Assembly (NCBI GenBank): GCA_023382265.1
Contig: JAMCPX010000015.1
Coordinates: 64,748 to 97,502 of the forward strand
Direction of reading: 5' to 3'
DNA: 32,755 nucleotides
DNA from: Deltaproteobacteria bacterium
Lineage (GTDB): Bacteria; JAMCPX01
The number at the start of each line of letters is the position of its first letter. The stretch's first letter is position 1. Of the stretch, positions 8,549-16,715 are shown one piece after another. Under the pieces are notes generated by a model, which saw only the letters and a program-made list of their open reading frames with translations, did not search any database and was not told where the DNA came from. Made by a program: the position numbers and the translations under genes.

Positions 8549-9267
8549 ATTTTTATATTCCCCAGAAGTTTTGCCGGTGTCTCGAGTAAAAGCCTTATTT
8601 GTTCTTCTTCTGGAATAAATGTACTAAGCCTTTTGAATGCCTTCCTCAAAAGCTCTTTAATATGTATGGAATTATGCGTATCCGTTGCAATAATATCAAT
8701 CATATTTTTCTCTAATAAGTATCTTGCTGTTTTCATAACGTCCAATCCATATAATCCTATGAGGCTGCCAAGGTTCATTTGTATAATGAAGCCTGCATCC
8801 TTTAACATGGATACCTTTTCAGGCTCGTATATAATGCTCATGTATCTTTCTGCATGTGCAATTATACATTTTAATCCCGTTTCATGGAGTTTTGTTACGT
8901 GATTTATTATATCACCAACAAAAGGAAATTCAACAAGGTATACCCCAGATTTACCCAAGGGGATAAAGTAATCATCATAGTTTTCAATGTCCGCAGACAT
9001 GTCGAAATAGTTTTCAGCGCCTAAAAAAAGTTCATAGTTAATACCTTTATCTTGCAGACATTTTGAAAGCTCATTTAGCCTTGTTTGTGCCTTTAAGTGC
9101 AGATCGCTTTGATCCCTGCCGGGCATGTTGTGTGGCGTTGCATAAGATGTTGAAAAGCCCATACTTATAAGGGCATTGATCATTTCTAAGGATTCATCTG
9201 CCGATGATGCGCCGTCATCAATATCAGAAAGGATGTGTGAGTGAATATCGATGTACCCACTACTCAT
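8545..9267 (-). CDS. PHP-domain protein-tyrosine phosphatase (CpsB/YwqE-like)
   Basis: The 240-residue product has the metal-binding motifs of the PHP family in order: YIDIHSHIL (His9, His11), DIDDG (Asp17), TPHN (His46), GAEN (Glu85), IAHAERY (His138), TDTHN (Asp196, His198). The EFP and QMNLGS motifs are typical of the CpsB/CapC/YwqE group, manganese-dependent phosphatases that dephosphorylate bacterial tyrosine kinases controlling capsule and exopolysaccharide synthesis. No kinase or polysaccharide gene is adjacent. Instead it lies 64 bases after purD and overlaps a sigma-factor gene by four bases. Family is clear; the substrate is inferred. Confidence 0.88.
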   Translation of the reverse strand: MSSGYIDIHSHILSDIDDGASSADESLEMINALISMGFSTSYATPHNMPGRDQSDLHLKAQTRLNELSKCLQDKGINYELFLGAENYFDMSADIENYDDYFIPLGKSGVYLVEFPFVGDIINHVTKLHETGLKCIIAHAERYMSIIYEPEKVSMLKDAGFIIQMNLGSLIGLYGLDVMKTARYLLEKNMIDIIATDTHNSIHIKELLRKAFKRLSTFIPEEEQIRLLLETPAKLLGNIKI

Positions 9268-9331
9268 AAAAAATATTAGCCGGTAATGAAGACATTCACT
9301 TGATGATTACTAAATATCAAACCTGTGTATT

Positions 9332-10582
9332 TCATAAACCTATATCCTTTCTGTAATTCGCGCCTTCAAACACTATATTGCCAATGGATCTGTATGCCTT
9401 TTCCCTTGCTGATTCATAATCGGTACCTATACCCGTGATAGCAAGCACTCTTCCACCTGTTGTTATTATAGAACCTTTTTCTTTTTTTGTTCCGGCATGA
9501 AAAATAAAAGTATCCTTTTTTACTGCGTCTCTCAGCCCATTTATTATCTTACCTGTTTCCGGATGTTCAGGATAGTTTTTAGAAGCCATCACAACACACA
9601 CAGATACTTCTTCTTTTGTTTTTATTGTTTCAGTAAATGTTTTGCCTTTTGCACTATCAACGAGTATACTTGAAAGATCGCTGATTATTCTCGGTATGAT
9701 TGCCTGTGTTTCAGGATCTCCGAATCTTGCATTGAACTCAAGGACATACGGCTCGTTATCAACGATCATTAATCCGGTGTAGATTACGCCCTTATAAACT
9801 ATACTTTCTTGTTTAAACGCATCCATAAGAGGGGTAATGATTTTATCAATCACCTTTTTTTCCATTGCGGGTGTTATTTTGTCGGACGGTGAAATAGAGC
9901 CCATGCCGCCGGTATTCGGTCCTTTATCCATATCGTTTAATCTCTTATAATCTCTTGCACTACCTAATTTAACAAAACCTTTTCCGTTTGATATGACAAA
10001 ATAACTTGATTCAACCCCATTTAAAAACTCTTCTACAAGTATTTTTTTCCCGGCATCGCCGAAAATTCGCTGTTCCATCATCGCTTTTACTACAGCAATT
10101 GCTTCTTCTCTTGTATTAACAATAGAAACGCCTTTGCCCGCAGCAAGTCCGTCGGCTTTTATCACAGCAGGGTAAGATATCGTTTTTACATAATCTATAG
10201 CTTCATTGGAGTTATCAAACATTTCAAATCCTGGTTGCGGTATATGGTAATTGTGCATTATTTGTCTTGCAAAAAACTTGGAGGACTCTATCATGGCGGC
10301 CTGTTTTGTAGGTCCAAAAATCGTTAAATCGTTTTCATTGAATGCATCAACAATACCAAGAGATAAAGATATCTCAGGCCCGACGATTGTTAAGCTAATA
10401 TGCTGCTCCTTTGCAAAATTTATAAGTCCGTTGATATCATCATGATTTATCTGTACACAGGTGGCAAGTTCATCGATACCTGCGTTACCAGGTGCACAGT
10501 AAATATTTTTGATACCATCCTGCTTTAATTTGTGGACTATAGCGTGTTCTCTTGCCCCGGAACCTACAACGAGAATATTCAT
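9332..10582 (-). CDS. purD: Phosphoribosylamine-glycine ligase (GARS)
   Basis: This ATP-grasp enzyme (416 residues, usual about 420-430) joins glycine to 5-phosphoribosylamine, the second step of purine synthesis. It begins MNILVVGSGAREHAI, the conserved N-terminal nucleotide-fold motif. GPEISLSLGIVDAF and FGPTKQAAMIESSKFFAR follow. ATP-grasp elements include KADGLAAGKGVSI and VEEFLNGVESS, then the GARS signature NTGGMGSISPSDK, and FNARFGDPETQAI for metal binding. A GAGGTAATT Shine-Dalgarno precedes the ATG. It follows purH by 59 bases and is probably co-transcribed with it. Confidence 0.97.
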   Translation of the reverse strand: MNILVVGSGAREHAIVHKLKQDGIKNIYCAPGNAGIDELATCVQINHDDINGLINFAKEQHISLTIVGPEISLSLGIVDAFNENDLTIFGPTKQAAMIESSKFFARQIMHNYHIPQPGFEMFDNSNEAIDYVKTISYPAVIKADGLAAGKGVSIVNTREEAIAVVKAMMEQRIFGDAGKKILVEEFLNGVESSYFVISNGKGFVKLGSARDYKRLNDMDKGPNTGGMGSISPSDKITPAMEKKVIDKIITPLMDAFKQESIVYKGVIYTGLMIVDNEPYVLEFNARFGDPETQAIIPRIISDLSSILVDSAKGKTFTETIKTKEEVSVCVVMASKNYPEHPETGKIINGLRDAVKKDTFIFHAGTKKEKGSIITTGGRVLAITGIGTDYESAREKAYRSIGNIVFEGANYRKDIGL

Positions 10583-10641
10583 AATTACCTCATTCCATAT
10601 TATCCCAAAAGGTTGATTTAGTTTTTAACCGATTTTGTGAA

Positions 10642-12180
10642 TTAATGTTTAAAGTGCCTTATGCCTGTAAATATCATGGCAATACCCGCTTCATCAGCTG
10701 CCCTTATTACCTCTTCATCTCTTATAGAACCACCCGGCTGAATGATTGCTGTAATACCCCCATTCGCAAGTACATTTAAGCCGTCAGAAAATGGAAAATA
10801 CGCATCGGATGCCGCAACAGCACCTTTTGTACTGATATTTGATTTCATCAGGGCAATTTTTGCAGAGTCAACCCTGCTCATCTGTCCGGCTCCAACACCT
10901 ATAAGCTGTTCGGATTTTGCTATAATGATTGTATTGCTTTTTGTATGCTTGCATATCTTCATTGCAAAGTCCATGTCTCTTAATTCATCTTTTGTGGGTT
11001 CCCTTTTCGTAACAACCCTTGCATTTCTAGTATCGGAAGATATATCATCTTTTGTCTGTATGAGCGTGCCAAAGGCTGTTTGCCGAAGTTCCATCTTAGT
11101 CCTGTCTATCAGATTAGAGGAGTATACTTTTATAAGCCTGAGATTTTTCTTCTTTGACAGTATTTCTATCGACTGCTTTGAAAATGATGGGGCAACGATA
11201 ACCTCGTAAAATGTATCGGCTATGAGTTTAGCAGTATCTTCATCAAACTCCCTGTTTAACCCGATTATACCTCCATAACTTGATGCCGGATCTGTTTTGT
11301 ACGCAATCTCGTAAGCCTTTGAAACTGTAGAGCCGATAGCAGCACCGCAGGGATTTGTATGCTTTATAATTATGCATGCGGGTTTATCAAATTCATGAGA
11401 AAGTGCATAGGCGCCATCCATGTCCAGTATGTTATTGTAAGAAAGCTCTTTACCTCCCAGCTGCTCAAATTTCACAGGCTCAAGGCTGTCATAATCAACG
11501 ACCGTATAAAGTCCTGCTTTTTGATGTGGATTTTCACCATACCTCATGGATTGAACCCTTTGTAAAGTAAGATGCAAGTGTTCTATATTTTCCTTTTCCA
11601 TTTTTTGATTGAGCCAGTTTGCGATAAAACTATCGTATGATGCCGTGTGATTAAAAGCCTTTGTGGCAAGCCTGAGTCTATCCTGTTCTGTAATGTCATC
11701 CTTCCTGATACGTTCAATAAGCCATTGATAATCTTCTGGATCGACTATGACGATTACATCCTTAAAATTTTTTGCCGCTGCACGAATCATTGATGGCCCG
11801 CCTATATCTATCATCTCAATAACCTCATCAAAAGAAGCGTTTTCTTTTTTAGTTGTTTCTTTAAATGGATACAAATTTACGATCACCATATCTATAAGGC
11901 TGATAGAATGCTCTTTAATGGATTTCATATGTGCATCATTTTTTCTTATTGCAAGTATGCCGCCGTGTATCATAGGATGAAGTGTTTTAACCCTGCCATC
12001 AAGCATTTCAGGAAATCCCGTATATTCTGAAACATCCGTAACAGGTATATTTTTATCTTTTAGAAATTTTGAAGTTCCGCCCGTGGACAATATCTCTATA
12101 CCTTTTTCTTTTAATACCTTGCTAAGCTCCTCCAAACCTTTTTTGTTTGATACGCTTACAATAGCCTTTTTTGAAGACAT
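10642..12180 (-). CDS. purH: Bifunctional AICAR formyltransferase/IMP cyclohydrolase
   Basis: PurH (512 residues, normal length) catalyses the last two steps to IMP. The N-terminal MGS-like cyclohydrolase domain (about 1-140) has KAIVSVSNKKGLEELSKVL, STGGTSKFL, VKTLHPMIHGGIL and DIGGPSMIRAAAKN. The C-terminal formyltransferase domain has the catalytic Lys-His in IIKHTNPCGAAIG, SSYGGIIGLNREFD, and SDAYFPFSDGLNVLANGGIT followed by IIQPGGSIRDEEVI. The ATG follows AGGAAGGAG. It is the first gene of the minus-strand run purH-purD-phosphatase-sigma-anti-sigma. Confidence 0.97.
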   Translation of the reverse strand: MSSKKAIVSVSNKKGLEELSKVLKEKGIEILSTGGTSKFLKDKNIPVTDVSEYTGFPEMLDGRVKTLHPMIHGGILAIRKNDAHMKSIKEHSISLIDMVIVNLYPFKETTKKENASFDEVIEMIDIGGPSMIRAAAKNFKDVIVIVDPEDYQWLIERIRKDDITEQDRLRLATKAFNHTASYDSFIANWLNQKMEKENIEHLHLTLQRVQSMRYGENPHQKAGLYTVVDYDSLEPVKFEQLGGKELSYNNILDMDGAYALSHEFDKPACIIIKHTNPCGAAIGSTVSKAYEIAYKTDPASSYGGIIGLNREFDEDTAKLIADTFYEVIVAPSFSKQSIEILSKKKNLRLIKVYSSNLIDRTKMELRQTAFGTLIQTKDDISSDTRNARVVTKREPTKDELRDMDFAMKICKHTKSNTIIIAKSEQLIGVGAGQMSRVDSAKIALMKSNISTKGAVAASDAYFPFSDGLNVLANGGITAIIQPGGSIRDEEVIRAADEAGIAMIFTGIRHFKH

Positions 12181-12406
12181 ATAAGTAACTCCTTCCTGTG
12201 AAATTAAGATGTATATTTAGCCTATATTTAAAACGTTAATAAAAGCAAGTTTTATAGAAAATGGTGCATTCTGCCTCTTATCTGAAGCTATATTGATTAT
12301 AAAAATGGGACATACATAAATTAATTCTATTACAAAGATAAAAATGGGGGGTAAGATATCAAACGCCGTTGCATTTTTATGATTGATGGTATATTTCATC
12401 ATAATT

Positions 12407-12479
12407 GCGCCCGTAGCTCAGTGGATAGAGCGTCGGACTTCGAATCCGCAGGTCGTGGGTTCAAATCCCACCGGGCGCA
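12407..12479 (+). tRNA. tRNA-Arg (anticodon TCG)
   Basis: A complete 73-base cloverleaf is visible: acceptor GCGCCCG paired with CGGGCGC, D-arm GCTC...GAGC, anticodon loop CTTCGAA with TCG, a five-base variable loop AGGTC, and T-arm GTGGG-TTCAAAT-CCCAC. The discriminator base is A. The 3' CCA is not encoded. The outermost anticodon-stem pair (T-C) is a mismatch. A run of eight T follows directly, which probably ends transcription. The gene stands alone between divergent purH and the accessory region; tRNA genes are common integration points, and the island lies just downstream. Confidence 0.96.
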
Positions 12480-12699
12480 TTTTTTTTCAAACAGTTAGCT
12501 GATTCCTGCATTCGTAAACCCTATACTGCTACCGTTTTTGCTACAACCTCATTTTGATTATCCAAAACTGCTACACTGTCTTGTAAATTCTGTGGAAAGA
12601 GATGGACTGCACCCTATGATTGGACAAAAATCAGATCAAAAAGTGAGCAAATTTAAGGCACTAAAACCAGGCTTTAAGCTGCATTATTATAACCCCCCC

Positions 12700-12719
12700 A
12701 AAAAAAAGAGGGCTTCCTC
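12700..12719 (-). terminator. Short minus-strand terminator-like hairpin
   Basis: On the minus strand GAGG-AAGC-CCTC (12719-12708) is followed by a run of eight T. It could end transcripts leaving the propeller-gene cluster, although that cluster stops about 520 bases upstream. The stem is short. Confidence 0.4.
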
Positions 12720-12872
12720 CCCCATTATTACTGTCTGTCTGCAAAGCTTGTGTACTTCCCATGCCCTACGATGATATATGCAAAAAACGAATGTTGCTTT
12801 TAAGGGATGGGTTGAATATGCGTTTCAGTAAAATATGTTACTGACCGCTACATATATTTGACAACTCAATGA

Positions 12873-12893
12873 CCATCGGCTTTAAGCCGATGG
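12873..12893. repeat. 10-bp perfect palindrome (CCATCGGCTT core)
   Basis: CCATCGGCTT (12873-12882) and its exact complement (12884-12893) are separated by one base, followed by GTTCATAAG. A partly similar smaller hairpin follows at 12906-12922. The form resembles the subterminal hairpins of IS200/IS605 elements or REP units. Confidence 0.55.
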
Positions 12894-12905
12894 GTTCATA
12901 AGTCT

Positions 12906-12922
12906 GCCGATTTGAAGTCGGC
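12906..12922. repeat. Small hairpin related to the preceding palindrome
   Basis: GCCGA (12906-12910) pairs with TCGGC (12918-12922) around TTTGAAG. The shared GCCGA/TCGGC core suggests it is a second unit of the same repeat as at 12873. Confidence 0.4.
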
Positions 12923-12970
12923 TTTAAAACAAGAAACAAAGAATATTAGCTCATGGTCTTCGCCCATTTC

Positions 12971-13008
12971 GTTGAAAGTTGCTTCGCCTGAAGGCGAGGG
13001 GTTTCAAC
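12971..13008. repeat. Composite hairpin GTTGAAA...TTTCAAC
   Basis: An outer 7-bp stem, GTTGAAA (12971-12977) with TTTCAAC (13002-13008), encloses an inner stem (12982-12988 with 12993-12999, one G-T pair) capped by TGAA. Two stems separated by a small internal loop make a compact foldable unit, as in REP or IS-end sequences. Confidence 0.5.
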
Positions 13009-13121
13009 CATCCCCGAAAGGGACACTAAATAAAGACGATATTAAAATTAAATATAATGTTATTAGCTACAATGAAGGAAGGTCATTATTTTATTGTACT
13101 GATGTCAGACGACAGTGAATA

Positions 13122-13151
13122 CTGTACCAAAAACGGACGTTTTTGGTACAG
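13122..13151. repeat. 30-base palindrome, 14-bp arms
   Basis: CTGTACCAAAAACG (13122-13135) is followed after GA by its exact complement (13138-13151). It lies 90 bases beyond the end of the minus-strand propeller cluster. It could act as a terminator or a protein-binding site; no T-run follows on either strand outside the arms. Confidence 0.6.
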
Positions 13152-13240
13152 GAGAGCATTGTTTATAGTTGTCTATCAATTGCGCGATCTTAATCTCGGC
13201 CTGTGTCAAGAGCTTATAGTCAAGTTTCTTAGGGGCTATA

Positions 13241-14296
13241 TTACACCATAGGCCCAAAACACGCGACCGGCACATGAAAACTATTAATGATGTTCCCATT
13301 ATCAACAAGGATAAAAATGTTTTTATCAGTACTGTACGTATTGGTTTCATTGCCCACCCATACCGTATCATTCAATGGTGATATTGCTATATAGGTAATA
13401 CATCTCAGGTTCTTGAAAGTTAATTGCTTGATTAGACTACCGTAGGGATCAAGCACATCTATCTTGTTGTTGCTTCCGATCCATACATTCTCTGTTTTGG
13501 GAGATACAGCCATTGTGGATACATAGATATCAAGATTTTTATGAAATTTGACAGCATCATTCGGCGACAACGCAAGTACGGTTGTTGTAGCAGGGTTCCC
13601 CATCCATATATCATTTGTGATCGGATTTACGACTATCCATTTTTCGTTTGTACCACAACCTATAATATATGGACTAAAAGATTCTAAAATGTTTACAGGA
13701 TAAGGTTCGTATACAAGTCCTGTAAATGAGTATCCTGACAAATATCCGGGTGACCATGCGCATACAGTACCGTTGATAGGCGAGATTGCGATCTTCACTA
13801 CGTTAAAAATCCATCCGCTATACGATGTAGGATTTCCGGGCACCGTAAAGGACGTTAAAGTTTGGCCGCTTACATTTAAAGCCTCCAGCATGGTATTACT
13901 AGTGCTGCTTAATCCGCCGGCCCAACCTATATCCGCAGATGGTGAAACCTTTACAGAGGTTGACTCATAAAAATCTGTAGTTGTTTGTGTTACAAAATTA
14001 TTCTGTGAGTTAGATATCGTTAAAATAGAAAGGTACCCGTAAAAATCGGAAGTGACTTCCCATATATCGTTATTGTTCTTAGAAATGTCTATCATGTCTG
14101 AAAACGTCCCCTCTGGATTTAAAGCCCCCCCATTAAACTCATTAATAAATATTATATTGCCCTGCGGATCGATCGCTAATAATTGGTTGAAGCCTAATAA
14201 ATAAGCAGTACCGCCAGTGGAAAAAACGATTGAATGTGGTCCACAGTAACTAGGCCCTTCATCCAGATGGCCATAATGAAACATACAAATACCCAT
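13241..14296 (-). CDS. Exported beta-propeller-like protein, probably frameshifted near its N-terminus
   Basis: The 351-residue frame is a run of short beta-rich repeats with phrases such as VKISPSA-like VKVSPSADIGWAGG, VKIAISPINGTVCAWSPG, MAVSPKTENVWIGSNNKIDV and YIAISPLNDTVWVGNE, typical of NHL/YVTN-type propellers. I do not recognise a specific family. The frame's own first ATG (14296) has no ribosome site and no signal peptide. Twenty-nine bases upstream, in another frame, an ATG at 14325 with GGAGG nine bases before it encodes a signal-like start. The simplest reading is one secreted protein starting at 14325 with a frameshift (mutation or sequence error) between about 14296 and 14240. 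It ends the cluster of three propeller genes. Confidence 0.6.
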   Translation of the reverse strand: MGICMFHYGHLDEGPSYCGPHSIVFSTGGTAYLLGFNQLLAIDPQGNIIFINEFNGGALNPEGTFSDMIDISKNNNDIWEVTSDFYGYLSILTISNSQNNFVTQTTTDFYESTSVKVSPSADIGWAGGLSSTSNTMLEALNVSGQTLTSFTVPGNPTSYSGWIFNVVKIAISPINGTVCAWSPGYLSGYSFTGLVYEPYPVNILESFSPYIIGCGTNEKWIVVNPITNDIWMGNPATTTVLALSPNDAVKFHKNLDIYVSTMAVSPKTENVWIGSNNKIDVLDPYGSLIKQLTFKNLRCITYIAISPLNDTVWVGNETNTYSTDKNIFILVDNGNIINSFHVPVACFGPMV

Positions 14297-14325
14297 AGAA
14301 AACTGTGCTTAGTGCCGCTTTGCAT
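14194..14325 (-). pseudogene. Signal-peptide start of the propeller gene, in a shifted frame
   Basis: An ATG at 14325 with GGAGG at 14339-14335 opens a 43-codon frame that reads MQSGTKHSFLWVFVCFIMAI before losing sense and stopping at 14194. The hydrophobic stretch is what an exported propeller protein should begin with, while the downstream propeller frame lacks one. I read this as the detached 5' end of the gene at 13241-14296. Confidence 0.5.
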
Positions 14326-14393
14326 ATTTCGCTACCTCCAAGAAGATAGTAACTGCCAGCAATAGGACCCACGAGGCCTGCAGGATGTTGTAA

Positions 14394-15497
14394 TTACCAG
14401 TTTCCGCCGCCAATCCACTGCGGGCCCTTGTAAGGCCGATACTGGGAACCTTGTGCAATGCCAAGAAGCTCTGTCACGGTGTTGCTACCAGCGTTAATCA
14501 CCCAGCCGTTTCCGTGTGCATCTATGACCATGCCAACCGGGGCAAGCCCTACATCATATGTTCTGACGATGCCCTTGTCTGCGGTTAACGCGTTAACCTT
14601 GTCGTTGGTACTGTCGACCACCCATACGGTTCCCGAGAAGTCCACTGCCATATCGCACGGACATGTTCCCATGGTATAGGTTGCGATTGGCGTACCGCCA
14701 GGCGCCATCTCCATGACATCATGGTCCCCCTGTATCCAAAGGTTTCCCGACGGGTCTATAGCAACATGGTCAGGTTCCGCGTTCGTGCCGTACGTGCCTG
14801 AAGTGATCCCGCCTGAGCCTATCCCTGTAACCGTGTTGTCTCCATAGTCCACGACCCATGCATTGCCTTTGCTGTCGATTGCTATCTCAGTTGGAGTTAC
14901 ACCGACACCAAATGTGCCCAGGGATGTACCCGTAGGACTCAGGACACTCACGGTGTTATCTCCGGTGTTTGATACCCAGATATCGCCCCTTGCATCTATC
15001 ACAAGATCAACAGGATTGACGCCCATAGTATACGTACCGAGAAGGCCACCGTTCGAATTCAATTCGGTCACCGTGTCAGTTCCATTAGCTATCCACTCGT
15101 TACCAGCCGCATCTATGGCAATACCAAGAGGGTCAAAGCCAGCATTGTAGTCCCCTATGGTACTTCCCGAAAAGCTTAGCTCTTTGATAGAACTATTTTG
15201 AACGCTTGTTACCCACACATCGCCTTGTGCATCGATTGCAAGGTTAGAAGATGATGGATCAACAGGATAAGTGCCGATAACGCCCTGTGAATCGTTTAAT
15301 TTTGTAACAGTATTATCCTTGTAATTAAGGATCCACACATTGCCCGAAGAATCCGCTGCAATTTTAAAGGGGAAATTACCTACAGAAAAGGTCCTGACGT
15401 TTTGTGCATTACTGGACGTGTGGCTGGCCGGACAGCCTGTCAATATGAACAAGGCTATGATAAACAGGGGTAACAGCTTGAGCATGTAACTTTTCAT
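14394..15497 (-). CDS. Lipoprotein with Vgb/NHL-type beta-propeller repeats
   Basis: The 367-residue protein begins with a lipoprotein signal peptide ending FILTGC, with the lipidated Cys at residue 22. The rest is about seven tandem repeats of roughly 41 residues with the pattern P-x-x-(I/V)-A-I-D-x-x-G-N-x-W-V-x-N-x-x-x-N-T-V-T-E-L, the signature of streptogramin-lyase-like (Vgb) and NHL propellers. Such lipoproteins usually mediate binding; no catalytic residues of Vgb lyase can be assigned with confidence. Pro rather than Asp follows the Cys, compatible with outer-membrane sorting. AGGAGG lies seven bases before the ATG. It follows the other lipoprotein gene by 20 bases and is probably co-transcribed. 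Confidence 0.78.
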   Translation of the reverse strand: MKSYMLKLLPLFIIALFILTGCPASHTSSNAQNVRTFSVGNFPFKIAADSSGNVWILNYKDNTVTKLNDSQGVIGTYPVDPSSSNLAIDAQGDVWVTSVQNSSIKELSFSGSTIGDYNAGFDPLGIAIDAAGNEWIANGTDTVTELNSNGGLLGTYTMGVNPVDLVIDARGDIWVSNTGDNTVSVLSPTGTSLGTFGVGVTPTEIAIDSKGNAWVVDYGDNTVTGIGSGGITSGTYGTNAEPDHVAIDPSGNLWIQGDHDVMEMAPGGTPIATYTMGTCPCDMAVDFSGTVWVVDSTNDKVNALTADKGIVRTYDVGLAPVGMVIDAHGNGWVINAGSNTVTELLGIAQGSQYRPYKGPQWIGGGNW

Positions 15498-15517
15498 GAG
15501 TGCCTCCTATAAAAACT

Positions 15518-16522
15518 TTATGGGTATATCACCCGCGATGGTGTAACGTCGCCGTTAATTGTGCTTGCATTATCAAACACGAGAATACTCCCGGGTTCTT
15601 TGATACCTTGATGGGTTATATAGAGTTGATCGGATGTTGAATCAACCCAAAAAGGTCCCCCTAATCCCCCTAATACTTGAGTTGCAGTAATCTTACGAGT
15701 AGGAACTACGTTCCCATTTGCTATAGTCGCATCTGTAATTACAAAAACACCAGCGCTGACATAACCAGATGTCACATAAAGCTGATTAGATAGAGAATCT
15801 AACCAAATCCAGCATGGTAAACCGTAAAAATCTGTTGAGCTAATACTGCGTGCAGGAGCTACGTTTCCATTCGCCGTACTTGCTTGGGTAAATACAAGAA
15901 TACTGGTGTTGGAGTAACCAGACGCTACATAAAGCTGATCAGAATTAGAGTCTAACCATAAGCTTGTAGGATAATTTAATTCAGTTGCCGCCCCAGAAAT
16001 GACACGAGCTGGAGTTACATCACCACTCATTGTGCTTGCGCTGGTAAATACGAGAATACTATTATTAGATTCTCCAACATATAGTTGATCAGAGTTAGAA
16101 TCCAGCCATAAATCTTTAGGGCCATTTATTGATGTTCCAGAGATGACACGAGCTGGGATTATATTACCGTTTATTGTGCTTGCATTAGTGAATACATAGA
16201 TCTCATTAGTATATTGAGAAGCAATAAACAATTGATTCGATGCCTTATCCAGCCACAAATTCCAAAGCCCCCAGTAAGATGTCGATGGAGGTTTTATTTG
16301 TAAAGATATTATACGAGCTGGAGTTACATGACCATTTGCTGTGCTTGCATCATTAAACACAAGGATGTTATTTCCCTTGAGCACATAAAGTTCGTTTGCC
16401 CCCGCATCATACCATAGACTTATTATAAAAGGAGAAGGCTTGTATTCATACGTAGACGGACATCCATAAAATAAGCCCACAACAATAAATAGCAAAAGCA
16501 GGTATATTTTATTGTTTTTCAT
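15518..16522 (-). CDS. Lipoprotein with repeated LYV...ILVF propeller-like units
   Basis: The 334-residue protein begins MKNNKIYLLLLFIVVGLFYG followed by the lipobox Cys at residue 21. About six repeats of 45-55 residues follow: LWLDSNSDQLYV, then ILVFxxASTxNGNVTPARVI. The repeat is characteristic of hypothetical exported proteins and probably folds as a beta-propeller; its function is unknown to me. The start overlaps the preceding small gene by 14 bases, and the next lipoprotein follows after 20 bases. Repeat units are diverged at codon level rather than recent duplications. A structural or surface-binding role is inference. Confidence 0.72.
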   Translation of the reverse strand: MKNNKIYLLLLFIVVGLFYGCPSTYEYKPSPFIISLWYDAGANELYVLKGNNILVFNDASTANGHVTPARIISLQIKPPSTSYWGLWNLWLDKASNQLFIASQYTNEIYVFTNASTINGNIIPARVISGTSINGPKDLWLDSNSDQLYVGESNNSILVFTSASTMSGDVTPARVISGAATELNYPTSLWLDSNSDQLYVASGYSNTSILVFTQASTANGNVAPARSISSTDFYGLPCWIWLDSLSNQLYVTSGYVSAGVFVITDATIANGNVVPTRKITATQVLGGLGGPFWVDSTSDQLYITHQGIKEPGSILVFDNASTINGDVTPSRVIYP

Positions 16523-16715
16523 ATATCTTTCTCCGTAGTATAAATATCCCTATAAGAAAGATATAGACCAAGAAATCGTAAGGACCTGTAGAGGAGTCAG
16601 ATATATTACATGTCCAGCCCCCTGAGCCAGAACCTGTTTGTAATGGTGGAATAGCACGGCACTGATTACACGTTCCACTCGGATGTATCCATACATCTAT
16701 TGGTGCCCAATACAT
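16509..16715 (-). CDS. C-terminal part of a surface protein with a membrane anchor (split frame)
   Basis: The 68-residue frame begins MYWAPIDVWIHPSGTCNQCR, contains a Gly/Ser-rich linker and ends with YDFLVYIFLIGIFILRRKIY followed by EKQ: a membrane helix with a basic tail, like C-terminal protein-sorting tails. There is no ribosome site before its ATG. The frame overlaps the end of the 113-residue gene upstream (16697-17038), which has a signal peptide but no anchor. Joined through a one-base shift in the overlap, the two give a coherent exported protein of about 175-180 residues. The four cysteines could form disulfides. Whether the split is real, programmed or an error cannot be decided here. 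Confidence 0.5.
   Translation of the reverse strand: MYWAPIDVWIHPSGTCNQCRAIPPLQTGSGSGGWTCNISDSSTGPYDFLVYIFLIGIFILRRKIYEKQ

Larger units (their letters stand above)
12480..13240. other. Gene-free, hairpin-rich intergenic region
   Basis: I see no credible coding sequence here on either strand; the short open frames are low-complexity or read through palindromes. It holds a minus-strand terminator-like hairpin (12700-12719), three short palindromes packed into 12873-13008, a small GAAA-type hairpin (13011-13023) and a near-perfect 30-base palindrome (13122-13151). The palindromes with GGGTTCATAAG and TTTCAAC just after them resemble ends of IS200/IS605-type elements or REP sequences, but no transposase remains. 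Confidence 0.5.

Noticed and set aside
12217-12402. Minus-strand 61-codon frame with a hydrophobic stretch upstream of purH
   Set aside because: AT-rich sequence readily gives hydrophobic codons; no ribosome site, and it occupies the promoter region between purH and the tRNA.
12860-13160. CRISPR array
   Set aside because: The palindromes are of different sequence and irregular spacing; there are no repeated units with spacers and no cas genes anywhere in the window.
12538-13251. Three short plus-strand frames between the tRNA and the propeller cluster
   Set aside because: They read through palindromes and homopolymers (C7, A8) and show no family resemblance.
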